DNA of 49,741 nt from Candidatus Poseidonia sp. (GTDB taxonomy: Archaea > Thermoplasmatota > Poseidoniia > Poseidoniales > Poseidoniaceae), in assembly GCA_022426155.1 (NCBI GenBank), contig JAKMEE010000042.1:1-49741 (forward strand). The letters run 5' to 3'. The notes below the pieces were generated by a model that was not told the origin of the DNA, searched no databases, and worked only from the letters and a program-made list of their open reading frames with translations. The position numbers were made by a program, and so were the translations under genes. Numbering within the stretch: position 1 is the first letter of the stretch; every line of letters starts with the position of its first letter. This document shows positions 1-8,022 of the stretch, one piece after another.

Positions 1-98
1 ATGTCGGGGACCTCAACTTCTGGAGTTACGGCGCTTAAGCACCCCGAAGCAAAAAATAAGGACACGAGGAAAACAGCGAGTGTTTTGTGTTCTTTCAT
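1..98 (-). CDS. Lipoprotein, N-terminal fragment (runs off left edge)
   Basis: Reading the minus strand from an ATG at 98-96 gives an open frame to the window edge. It starts MKEHKTLAVFLVSLFFASGC, a textbook lipoprotein signal: two lysines/charged residues, a hydrophobic core, and a lipobox ending in Cys20, followed by LSAVTPEVEVPD. Only about 32 residues are visible, so the mature protein and its function cannot be named. It lies downstream of and co-directional with the receiver-domain gene (79-base gap) and could be the last visible member of the rpl18a-pfdA-ftsY transcription unit. Confidence 0.6.
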   Translation of the reverse strand, partial: MKEHKTLAVFLVSLFFASGCLSAVTPEVEVPD

Positions 99-177
99 AA
101 TTCCACTACAGAACCCTAGGCTATGAAGGAATTGGTAACTTGGTTCAATGATTTGACAAACGCGGCCTCGATGGGCA

Positions 178-852
178 TCAAGGTAGGTATCCCATTTGCC
201 ATGCTGCAGCAGCCCCGCCAATGAACAGGAGAATGAATAATCCGATGAAGAGCTTACCTCGTCCTTTCTTCATGGGTTCAACGGTCGGAGATACGACCAA
301 TTCCGGCATTTCAAGCGGAAGGGAAGGGAGGGGAAGGCCTGGGAGTGGTTGGCCGGGAAGGGGGAGTGGCGGGAGTATGGGGCCAGAATCGTCTTCGGGT
401 TTGACTCGGTCTTCAGGATATAATTGGTCCAAATCCTCCAGCCCTGGTGCTTCGGGGAGCGGGCCTTCGATCTTCGCCCAAATCGCTTCTAGGGTTTCTG
501 CTGAAACTGGTTTTTGCAACCACGCCACAGCTCCTGCTGAATAAGCCGCATTTGTAGCGAGTTCTGCCATCCGAGACGGGGCGACAAACACGATGCGTTG
601 TTCTCCACCATGCTCCCTCATTTCAAGCGCGGCGAGGTGGCCATCAAGTGAAGGAAGGTCGAGGGAGAGTACCACGAGTTCTGGGTCCAAGCGAATGTAT
701 TCATCCACTGCTTTATCGCCGTCTTCGCAAATCTCTACTGCGAAATTTTTGGTTTTAAAGAGGTTTGAAAGCCGCATCACTGACATTGGATTGTTGTCCA
801 CGAGGAGCACGGTTGGGGCCATTTCGTCATCAACATCTGTGACTAGCCCCAT
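178..852 (-). CDS. Membrane-anchored response-regulator receiver protein
   Basis: 224 aa. Residues about 13-128 form a CheY-like receiver fold: the acidic pocket is reduced to D19-N20, the phospho-acceptor is probably D65 (LSLDLPSLDG), and the conserved Lys is K114 (LQKP). The usual Thr/Ser after strand 4 appears replaced (VFVAPS), so normal phospho-switching is uncertain. A proline/leucine-rich linker (about 155-185) leads to one C-terminal membrane helix (about 200-218), giving a tail-anchored cytoplasmic receiver with no DNA-binding or enzymatic output domain. The ATG at 852 is used; an ATG at 822 is an alternative. No histidine kinase is visible nearby. It is co-directional with DUF1844 and ftsY. 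Function unknown; a signalling or membrane-recruitment role is an inference. Confidence 0.75.
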   Translation of the reverse strand: MGLVTDVDDEMAPTVLLVDNNPMSVMRLSNLFKTKNFAVEICEDGDKAVDEYIRLDPELVVLSLDLPSLDGHLAALEMREHGGEQRIVFVAPSRMAELATNAAYSAGAVAWLQKPVSAETLEAIWAKIEGPLPEAPGLEDLDQLYPEDRVKPEDDSGPILPPLPLPGQPLPGLPLPSLPLEMPELVVSPTVEPMKKGRGKLFIGLFILLFIGGAAAAWQMGYLP

Positions 853-896
853 GACAATCGCTTCTCCCCAAAGGGTCCTTCCACATCAATCAACCG

Positions 897-1277
897 CTAT
901 TCTTCCTCGCCCTTTGGTGAACTTGAGAGGTCTTCAACGGGGCCGTCTTGGGGTTGTGAGAAAGTTTCACGAATCACTTCGCTCTGGGCGTTTTCTTCCT
1001 GCCGCTTTCGATGGAGTTGGGGTGCTTTGGTAAATTGAAGTTGGAGTTCGCTGATGACGGCTCGAAGCATTTGCGTCTCATGGTCGCTGAGGTTGCCTTT
1101 GGTTTTTGTTTGCAACATTTTCATGATCTCGATGCCTTCCTTTGCTTCCATGAGGTTGTAATGTAAATTTCCTTCTTGGTCTGGAAGGTAGCCCATCTGT
1201 AACAAGGTTGAGCGTTGAAACATCTGAACGATCTGGAAGAATCGTGCTGAACTTTCGTCGGAAAACATGTCGGCCAT
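897..1277 (-). CDS. DUF1844-family protein
   Basis: About 126 aa from the ATG at 1277; a TTG at 1319 overlapping the ftsY stop would add 14 residues. The central part (LLQMGYLP, then NLMEAKEGIEIMKML, then TKGNLSDHETQML) resembles the small helical DUF1844 family, whose members pair a hydrophobic helix with a K-T-K-G-N-L turn and a leucine-rich helix. The C-terminus is charged and low-complexity, ending in a Glu run. No enzymatic motif is seen and the biochemical function of the family is unknown to me. It sits immediately after ftsY in the same direction, so co-transcription with the protein-targeting genes is likely. Confidence 0.7.
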   Translation of the reverse strand: MADMFSDESSARFFQIVQMFQRSTLLQMGYLPDQEGNLHYNLMEAKEGIEIMKMLQTKTKGNLSDHETQMLRAVISELQLQFTKAPQLHRKRQEENAQSEVIRETFSQPQDGPVEDLSSSPKGEEE

Positions 1278-1315
1278 GGAGGGTCCATGGCGTGGGGGTT
1301 TTTCTCCCCTACGAT

Positions 1316-2701
1316 TCAATCAAAAAGTTGGTCAAGAAGCCAGGAGGGTTCAAACTGCAACAAATCGTCATAGCCTTGCCCGACGCCTGCGAAGACGATT
1401 GGTTTGCCGGTTGCATAGGCAATCGACAATCCCGCCCCTCCTTTGGCATCCGTATCCATCTTGGTCAAGACGGCCCCATCGAACCGCATGATTTCCTGGA
1501 ACATTTTCGCTTGCTCAACAGCGTCATTTCCAGCAAGTGAGTCGCCAACGAAAAGAGTCAGGTGGGGGTTGGTCACCTTACGTACTTTGTTGAGTTCATT
1601 CATCAGGTTGGTTTTGTTTTGCATTCGGCCTGCTGTGTCAACCAGAACTACGTCGATACCTCGTGCTTTGGCTGATTCGATCGCATCGCGGGCGATGGCG
1701 GCGGTATCTCCGCCGCGCTGACTGGATATACAACGGATGCCCAAATTCTCGCAGTGTGATTCTAATTGCTGAATCGCCCCTGCCCTGAACGTGTCACCCG
1801 CAGCCGCAATAACGCTGAGGTTGTTATCGAGGAGGCGTTTGGCAATTTTAGCAGCTGTTGTTGTTTTCCCGGTCCCGTTCACGCCGACCAGCATGATGAC
1901 CACTGGGGTGTCTCCTTGGTCAATGAATTGCTGAACCGAAGCGTCAAAATCCCAGTACCCGGCTTCAAGTAACGAATGCAAGGACCGCTTGAGGACCGCT
2001 TCGATGACCTTGGAAAGATCTGCGCCTTTTCGTAATCGGGAACCGACCAAACCGTTTCGCAAGCCATCGATGAGTGCCGATGTAGCTTGCTGAGAGATAT
2101 CGGATTCGAGCAAGACCCATTCCAGTTCTTCGAGGAGGTTGTCTAGGGCTTGACCTGGCTTGATGATGCGTCCCCCTTCTTCGACAACACCACCGCCCAA
2201 ATCAATTGAAATCGAGGTTCCAGCTTCCGTTTCCAATTCCACTCTTTTGGTCGAACCCCTCGGGGCTTGTTTCACTTCAACGAGTTGGCGGCCAGTGGTA
2301 GTGCGCATCATAGTGAGGTCCACGCGGGAGCCTTTTGGTCGGGCGACTTCTTTGGCCCCGCGTTTCTTCATTGCCTTTTTCGCCCGAGTCGCTTCTTTTG
2401 CGCGATCCCGTTCTGCACGTTCCAATCGCTTGCGCTCTTTTTTGGAGAGTTGTTGGGTGATGACTGGTTCATCATCGTCCCATTCATCCCAATCGTCGTC
2501 GGTGGGGGCGGGTTCTATTGGCGCAGGTGGTTCTATGGATTGCGGTAATTCTTCCACCTCATCCCAATCCTCTTCCTCTGCAGGGAGGGCATTGAGGACG
2601 GCTTTTGCCTCTTCTGAGGTGGCTTCAGTAGATAGTTGACCCTCGTCGGTTTCATCTGCGACCTCTCGCACCCGTTTCCTAAAAGCGTCGAATAACCCCA
2701 T
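1316..2701 (-). CDS. ftsY: Signal recognition particle receptor FtsY
   Basis: 461 aa GTPase that docks the SRP54-ribosome complex at the membrane for co-translational targeting. Residues 1-130 are an acidic then basic low-complexity extension (many Asp/Glu, then Lys/Arg-rich), usual for FtsY A-domains. The N domain is about 180-265. The G domain shows the P-loop GVNGTGKTT (273-281), DTFRAGA (303-309), DTAGR (355-359), TKMD (413-416) and the closing GVGQGYDDL (439-447). GVNGTGKTT with DTFRAGA distinguishes FtsY from SRP54. ATG start at 2701, 9 bases after pfdA. The order rpl18a-pfdA-ftsY is a conserved archaeal arrangement. Confidence 0.97.
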   Translation of the reverse strand: MGLFDAFRKRVREVADETDEGQLSTEATSEEAKAVLNALPAEEEDWDEVEELPQSIEPPAPIEPAPTDDDWDEWDDDEPVITQQLSKKERKRLERAERDRAKEATRAKKAMKKRGAKEVARPKGSRVDLTMMRTTTGRQLVEVKQAPRGSTKRVELETEAGTSISIDLGGGVVEEGGRIIKPGQALDNLLEELEWVLLESDISQQATSALIDGLRNGLVGSRLRKGADLSKVIEAVLKRSLHSLLEAGYWDFDASVQQFIDQGDTPVVIMLVGVNGTGKTTTAAKIAKRLLDNNLSVIAAAGDTFRAGAIQQLESHCENLGIRCISSQRGGDTAAIARDAIESAKARGIDVVLVDTAGRMQNKTNLMNELNKVRKVTNPHLTLFVGDSLAGNDAVEQAKMFQEIMRFDGAVLTKMDTDAKGGAGLSIAYATGKPIVFAGVGQGYDDLLQFEPSWLLDQLFD

Positions 2702-2710
2702 AATATTCCC

Positions 2711-3289
2711 TCAATCATCCAGTGTTAAATCGCCGCCGAACATGCCACGCTTCCTATTTCGCTTTGGAGGCGCTGTCGAGGAGGGAGGTTCTGGCTCTTT
2801 GGGCCCAGGAGGCGTTGGTTCGACGGTTGGTTGAGGGGGTTGTGCCTTGGCTTGAAGTTGCTCAGCAGCCGCATTGAACGTCTTGGCAACCTCGGCGAGA
2901 TTGGTTTCGGTTTGTTCGGCCTGTGCTGCGAGTTCGTCTCGCAGATGTTGGATATCACTTCGTCGTTCTTCGGTGATGGATTTAGCATCGGACCAGTGGC
3001 GCTCCCCAAACACTCCGCCGCCCAAATCGATGAGGGCAACTCCTTCGTCGCCACCCTCGTGCGTGTATTGGAGGCTCACACCAGATCCGATAGAGACTTG
3101 GCTTGATGCATGAGAAGGGTTCTCGTGTGCTAGGAGTGCCTCGAGAACTTGGGAAGTGATGTCATGTTCAGCCAAGACCGCATCGACTTGCTCAAGGCGA
3201 AGATGAATTTCGTCCAAACGACGGCGCAGAGATTCAACATCCCGGGCCATGCCTTGTAATTGGGTTCTGTCAACCATCGGCCTCACCAT
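2711..3289 (-). CDS. pfdA: Prefoldin alpha subunit
   Basis: About 192 aa from the ATG at 3289; a GTG at 3325 (GTGA overlap with the rpl18a stop) and an ATG at 3277 are alternatives. Prefoldin alpha builds the hexameric jellyfish chaperone that passes unfolded proteins to the thermosome. Two heptad-type coiled coils (LRRRLDEIHLRLEQVDAVL and a second helix with IQHLRDELAAQAEQTE) flank a beta-hairpin segment carrying ALIDLGGGVFGE, as in the family. The tail is longer than usual for archaeal prefoldin alpha: a Pro/Glu-rich stretch followed by a basic end. Its place between rpl18a and ftsY is the conserved archaeal context and strongly supports the call. Confidence 0.88.
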   Translation of the reverse strand: MVRPMVDRTQLQGMARDVESLRRRLDEIHLRLEQVDAVLAEHDITSQVLEALLAHENPSHASSQVSIGSGVSLQYTHEGGDEGVALIDLGGGVFGERHWSDAKSITEERRSDIQHLRDELAAQAEQTETNLAEVAKTFNAAAEQLQAKAQPPQPTVEPTPPGPKEPEPPSSTAPPKRNRKRGMFGGDLTLDD

Positions 3290-3321
3290 GACCAACCGCT
3301 TGGGGTTGAAGAAGGCCGCGC

Positions 3322-3594
3322 TCACTCTTCTTCTTTCTCAGCAACCAATCGGCCACCAGCAGCGGCGATTTGTTCACGGAAAGTATTGAGAACTTGGGGT
3401 TCAGTTGATGTTCGTGGATCGATTTCGTCCACGGCCTCGATGGCGATGGCACGGCGAGGTGCACGGTGGCGTGATCCAAGAATGGAGTACGCTTTGTGGG
3501 TTGCTTCATCTTGATTGGCAGCTGGTATGTCGAGCGAAAATTGCTGACGCATGCTGCCAAAGGGGGCTGTTCCTGCTACTCGGTAAGCCTTCAT
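3322..3594 (-). CDS. rpl18a: Ribosomal protein L18Ae (LX)
   Basis: 90 aa from the ATG at 3594 (MKAYRVAGTAPFG). A longer open frame upstream overlaps the promoter region of the divergent protease and is not needed. The protein is the archaeal/eukaryotic large-subunit protein L20e/L18a/LX: it begins with the typical K-x-Y-R-V-x-G strand, then a Q-x-F-S-L-D-I strand, then the helix EATHKAYSILGSRH, and the I-x-I-x-x-V-x-E-I strand. It is the first gene of the minus-strand block with pfdA and ftsY; the pfdA frame overlaps its stop codon. The 98 bases to the divergent protease gene presumably hold both promoters. Confidence 0.9.
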   Translation of the reverse strand: MKAYRVAGTAPFGSMRQQFSLDIPAANQDEATHKAYSILGSRHRAPRRAIAIEAVDEIDPRTSTEPQVLNTFREQIAAAGGRLVAEKEEE

Positions 3595-3692
3595 CGGCCC
3601 CTCCGACCTGCCATCCATCCTTAAACGCGCTGGCGCGCTATCTGGAAGCGATTCACCACAAGTTTGAGACAAATGATGGGTGTGGGGGTGGC

Positions 3693-6600
3693 ATGCGGAA
3701 GGCGTGGTTCATCGTTTTCTTGTTTCTGCTCCCCCTTACCTCTGCATGGATGGACGCGCCGCAATACGACCCCGTGGTGGTTGACGGCCGAGAACAATTG
3801 GTAATTCTTGAGGAAGGGGTTTGGGGGGTTGAAGAATGGGGCGTTCTGGTCGAGAGTGGCCTTACCCCCTTACGCGTGGTCCGGCCCGATGCCGTCTTGG
3901 TCTGGCAGCCGAATCATGTTCTCCACCCTCCGATAGGATCGTTTTTGGATGCGGGGGCTGCGGAATGGAAGCCGGGGTTTGAGCGTCAAGAGCTTTTCAC
4001 AAACGATCTGGCACGGGTGTTGTACGAGCCACGGTTGCCCATTCATGTCATGTCGTCGGTAGCGAAGGCCCTGACGGCGATTGGTGGTGAGCCTCTCGCT
4101 TTACCACCGACCCAAACCGCACCATATTCAAGTTCAATATTGATTCAAATAACGGAATCGTTTGACCTGCATCAAGCTCTTCACATTCCTGGAATTTTAT
4201 GGATTGAACCTGTCCTAGATACTCATGGAAGGAATGCCCAGTCAGCAGCATTGCATCAAAGTGGTCAATTAGACGACCGTTCATTCTGGGATCTGGGGTT
4301 GAATGGATCTGGGGTTGTTTTAGCAGTGGCCGATGGGGGTCTGGATGCGGATCACTCGTGTTTCCGCCATGCAATGAATGCGACAACTGCCAATGCCGAA
4401 GCCAACGCTTCAAATCCTGCCCTTGGTACGTTTGGACAGACTCACCGCAAAATCGTAGCCCTCAACACAACCTTGGATTCCAACGATACGCCCGGTCATG
4501 TCGATTACAGGCATGGAACTCACGTGGCAGGAACCCTTGTCTGTTTCGATGTTTTTGATGAGCGCCTTGGGCAATCGCTTTCGGCTGGAACGGCGTTAGG
4601 TCATGGGGCTTCATTGGTATTCCAGGATATCGTTTCCGAAGAGGGTTGGGTTCCACCAAATGTTGAGGGTTTGTTGTACGAAGCCTCCCTCCACGGAGCC
4701 ATTATCCATTCCAATTCCTGGGGAGATGATACCACCGCTTACACCGAACGTACTGGGATGTTTGACGCCTACGCTCGTGCCATGCCATGGTCCTTGGCTT
4801 TCATCGCCCCAGGCAATTCGGGGGCAGGGATCTTAGAGCCTGCAAACGGACGGAATGTGGTTTCGGTTGGAGCCACTGAAAAATCGTCTCAACCCGACCG
4901 GTGGGGTGGTTCAGCTTATGGCCCAACTCAAGCCGATACAGACGGATTGTTTGTCTTAGCGACAGGGGCGTCCATTCGTTCGGCCAATGCCGATGGTGAT
5001 TGGGCCTCGAATAACAACGGTTTGCGCCCTTCGTCGGGAACGAGCATGGCCACGCCTGGTGCAGCGTCGGCGGCTGGTGTGATTCAACAACTCTACGAAG
5101 ACGGGTGGCTGTTGGGGCCGCACGAGTCGGTGTCTCCTATTCCTCTTTCGGACATCCAGCCACCTTGGAGTAATGAGTCGTTTTCTGGCATTACTGAGGT
5201 GCTGCTTGGAGATGGTTTTTCGCCTTCAGGCCCCATGCTTCGAGCAACGATGGCGCTTGCGACAACCCCTCTAAATGAAACCTACAGGAACGGGGGAGAT
5301 GGAGGATTTGATCTGCATAACCCCTACGATGGGTGGGGGCAAATCAATCTCTCTTCGTTAGTGCGGCCGGATTCCTTCGAGAACGAGAACGGGTCAGCAA
5401 GCCCAAGCCCTCATGTCTGGGTTCATGACAGTTATCGGTTGACCCAAGGAACGCCGACTTCATGGATGAGTGGATTAGAGGACTCCTCTCTTGAGGGGGT
5501 GCTTGACCACCAATGGAATGGGTCGGGTGCAGCGGGGCCGTTTCTCTCAACTGGAGATGTTTATCGTCAACGAATGACGCCTGTCGCAGGCGCAGATCTA
5601 AGGGTGCGCTTAGCCTTCCCTGCTCAACCGGAACCGGCATTGGTCGATGACCTGCAACTACGAATTACACTCCCGAATGGAAAGGTCATGATTCCCGACC
5701 AGATACAATCCAACGGCGAGCCAACTCAATACTATGTTTCTGTGGCCGACCTTGACAACCTAACCGCATTCCCCAATAACAACGAAACTACACTCGGCAT
5801 CGATGTCCCCGCCTCTCTTCTTCAGGGGCACGCGTTTGTCGACATCTCTGTCGTTGCTCGGTATGTATCTCCTGGCAACCACCCAGGAACTGTTGGCCTT
5901 GATGGAAATAGGGTTGGCTTCTCATTGATCGTGAGCGGCGTTGAACGTGATGCAATGGAACATCTAGACAACGATGGGGATGGCGTTTCAAATGGGGTCG
6001 ATGAGTGTCCCAATGAAGATTCGAGATTGAGTGACCTTGATGGTGATGGGTGTCTTGATGACGATGATGGAGACGGGTTAGCGAACCCCTTTGATGCATG
6101 TCCTCTCGTCAATGCGACTGGTTTTGACCAAGATCAGGACGGGTGCCTAGATGATTCTGATAGCGATGGAGTCACGGATAATCTGGATGATTGTGTATCG
6201 GCCATTCCTGCGTGGCCAGTTAACCAAACAGGGTGCTACCCCGAGGACAAGTCGCCCGTGTTCAAAGCAATAGAGAGTCCAGCCAATGATAGCGTTTGGA
6301 CTGCGAATATGTCTGTAAAATGGGAGGTTGAAGATTCCGAAGGAGACCGCTTCACAACTGGGGCTTGGTTGGTGTATCAATCTCAACCAGCTCGAACATA
6401 CGTTTCGTGCATTGAAGAAAATCAAACAGGGGGTGTGTTTGATTGCACTTGGTCGAATCCGTCAGATCTATTGCCAGATTCAACATCTAACGAGACTTTT
6501 CGTCTTGAAGTTCGTACATTGACTCTCAATAAATCCTCCCTCCATTATGAACAAGTTGTGGTTGAAATTTTATCGGAAAACATCACCATTGATTGGGCCC

Positions 6601-6782
6601 ACCTCGTTCAAGATCATCCTGATGATATATTCTTGCCCAGTCATGGGGCTCCAATCTCAAACGCCCTATTACTCATGGTCGGGCTAACCGTGGGCCTCGT
6701 CCTCATGATTCAACGCATTCTGTCTTTGAGAGGTTCCAGGAAGGCCCACGCCATTCCGCCGCCATTTAGTGAAGATGAATGA
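3693..6782 (+). CDS. Surface-anchored subtilisin-like (S8) protease with TSP3 repeats
   Basis: 1029 aa from the ATG at 3693, chosen because it begins a clean signal peptide (MRKAWFIVFLFLLPLTSAW); the open frame upstream is antisense to rpl18a. The catalytic set is complete: Asp214 (VADGGLDADH), His274 (HGTHVAG), oxyanion Asn375 (APGNSG) and Ser451 (SGTSMATP). After the protease come a beta-rich region and then thrombospondin type-3-like calcium repeats (about 755-850; DNDGDGVSNGVDEC, DLDGDGCLDDDDGDG and similar). A final membrane helix (about 982-1005) is followed by basic residues, placing the enzyme on the outer cell surface. It probably degrades environmental protein for peptide uptake, consistent with MGII biology. 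The gene is divergent from rpl18a. Confidence 0.93.
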   Translation: MRKAWFIVFLFLLPLTSAWMDAPQYDPVVVDGREQLVILEEGVWGVEEWGVLVESGLTPLRVVRPDAVLVWQPNHVLHPPIGSFLDAGAAEWKPGFERQELFTNDLARVLYEPRLPIHVMSSVAKALTAIGGEPLALPPTQTAPYSSSILIQITESFDLHQALHIPGILWIEPVLDTHGRNAQSAALHQSGQLDDRSFWDLGLNGSGVVLAVADGGLDADHSCFRHAMNATTANAEANASNPALGTFGQTHRKIVALNTTLDSNDTPGHVDYRHGTHVAGTLVCFDVFDERLGQSLSAGTALGHGASLVFQDIVSEEGWVPPNVEGLLYEASLHGAIIHSNSWGDDTTAYTERTGMFDAYARAMPWSLAFIAPGNSGAGILEPANGRNVVSVGATEKSSQPDRWGGSAYGPTQADTDGLFVLATGASIRSANADGDWASNNNGLRPSSGTSMATPGAASAAGVIQQLYEDGWLLGPHESVSPIPLSDIQPPWSNESFSGITEVLLGDGFSPSGPMLRATMALATTPLNETYRNGGDGGFDLHNPYDGWGQINLSSLVRPDSFENENGSASPSPHVWVHDSYRLTQGTPTSWMSGLEDSSLEGVLDHQWNGSGAAGPFLSTGDVYRQRMTPVAGADLRVRLAFPAQPEPALVDDLQLRITLPNGKVMIPDQIQSNGEPTQYYVSVADLDNLTAFPNNNETTLGIDVPASLLQGHAFVDISVVARYVSPGNHPGTVGLDGNRVGFSLIVSGVERDAMEHLDNDGDGVSNGVDECPNEDSRLSDLDGDGCLDDDDGDGLANPFDACPLVNATGFDQDQDGCLDDSDSDGVTDNLDDCVSAIPAWPVNQTGCYPEDKSPVFKAIESPANDSVWTANMSVKWEVEDSEGDRFTTGAWLVYQSQPARTYVSCIEENQTGGVFDCTWSNPSDLLPDSTSNETFRLEVRTLTLNKSSLHYEQVVVEILSENITIDWAHLVQDHPDDIFLPSHGAPISNALLLMVGLTVGLVLMIQRILSLRGSRKAHAIPPPFSEDE

Positions 6783-6937
6783 TGGGTGGGGTTCGTATAT
6801 CTCGTTCTCACTAAAAACAGGGGCATGCGCTTCATTCTCCGCGGTTTTTGACCCTATACTCGCTTGAAAGGAACAAGGTGAACCTTGAAGGTTGGTGGCG
6901 CAGTCGGGAGCATATCCGCATGCGGATGGTGAACGAT

Positions 6938-7942
6938 ATGAGTGACCGCCTATACGTTGGAATTGACCTTGGAACCTACCAATCTACCATTGCTTCAAGC
7001 GCTGGTAAGATGGAAACGATTGAAACTGTTGTTGGTCGACCAAAAGACCCTGTGGCCCGAAACATGCTCGGCCGCGATGTCTTGTTTGGCAACGACGCCC
7101 TCAAGAACAAACTCGCCTGCAACCTCTACCGCCCAATGGCGGCTGGCGTTACACAAGACGATGAAGCCAACTTGGCTGCAGCCAAGGCTTTTGTTTCACA
7201 CCTTCTTGAAACTGTAGACCCAGAAGAATACGATGAGGTTCTCGGAGTTATTTGCTCTCCAAGCCACGTTTCATTCACTGACAAGTCCAATCTTGTCGCA
7301 ACACTCCGTGGCCAAGTCAACGCCATCATGGTTGTGACTGAACCCTTTGCAACCGCTTATGGAATTGATGAAGTCATGGGCTCTATTGTCGTCGATATCG
7401 GCGCAGGAACTACCGACATCGCTCGTGTGTACGGAACCTTCCCCACCGATGAGGACCAAGTTACCATCACCGAAGCTGGCGATTGGTTGGACAATCAGTT
7501 GATGGAATTGATTCGCAAGAAATACACCGGTGCACAGGTCACAAAGGACATGGTGCGAAAGTGGAAAGAGGCTTCATCTTACGTTGGTGGAGACGCACAA
7601 GAAGTGACTGTTGAACTTTCAGTGGAAGGAAAGCGTCAAGTTGTCGACATTGGCGACTTGATCCAAGAAGCCTGTGAATTGGTTGTTCCAAAGATTGGAA
7701 ATGCAATCAAGCGCATTGTCGCTGGCGCAGACCCCGAATACCAACCTGTTCTCCGAAACAACATCATCCTCTCTGGTGGAGGTTCGCTTATCGGTGGAAT
7801 TTCAGAGCGCATCGCTTCCGAAATTTCAGACATCGGCGACGTGAAGGTTTGGTGCGTTGAAGACCCCATTCATTCCGTGGCAGCTGGCGCTCTCAAATTG
7901 GCCAGTGAAATGCCCGACGACATGTACACTTCAATCAACTGA
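6938..7942 (+). CDS. MreB/MamK-like actin-family ATPase
   Basis: 334 aa from the ATG at 6938 (MSDRLYVGIDLGT); in-frame ATGs at 6920 and 6926 would add a few residues. The actin/Hsp70 ATPase fold is recognisable: phosphate-1 DLGTYQST (10-17), connect-1-like EPFATAYGI (135-143), phosphate-2 DIGAGTTDIA (153-162) and adenosine motif ILSGGGSLIGGI (277-288). Length and motif order match bacterial MreB and the magnetosome filament MamK rather than Hsp70 (too short) or crenactin. It probably forms cytoplasmic filaments for cell shape, polarity or cargo placement. A coiled-coil gene follows 80 bases downstream in the same direction and may encode a partner. An alternative role is plasmid-type ParM, but no partition genes are present. 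Confidence 0.85.
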   Translation: MSDRLYVGIDLGTYQSTIASSAGKMETIETVVGRPKDPVARNMLGRDVLFGNDALKNKLACNLYRPMAAGVTQDDEANLAAAKAFVSHLLETVDPEEYDEVLGVICSPSHVSFTDKSNLVATLRGQVNAIMVVTEPFATAYGIDEVMGSIVVDIGAGTTDIARVYGTFPTDEDQVTITEAGDWLDNQLMELIRKKYTGAQVTKDMVRKWKEASSYVGGDAQEVTVELSVEGKRQVVDIGDLIQEACELVVPKIGNAIKRIVAGADPEYQPVLRNNIILSGGGSLIGGISERIASEISDIGDVKVWCVEDPIHSVAAGALKLASEMPDDMYTSIN

Positions 7943-8022
7943 TTCGGCGACCAAAAAAGGGTCTCAAATCCGCCCCTATTGAGGCATCCTAGGCGGGAAG
8001 GTTCAAGAGTGGTTAAGCAACG

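Noticed and set aside
178-1200. Shared QMGYLP string in receiver protein and DUF1844 protein
   Set aside because: Six residues only, in unrelated contexts.
2160-3040. Shared IDLGGGV string in FtsY and prefoldin alpha
   Set aside because: Short string in a conserved hairpin of prefoldin and a loop of FtsY; the surrounding sequences differ, so chance is likelier than duplication.
3405-3692. N-terminal extension of the S8 protease frame
   Set aside because: It overlaps rpl18a on the other strand and precedes a clear signal peptide; the extension has no signal of its own.
7949-7966. Weak inverted repeat GACC/GGTC after the actin gene
   Set aside because: Four-base stem and A-rich loop with no T-tract; not a credible terminator.
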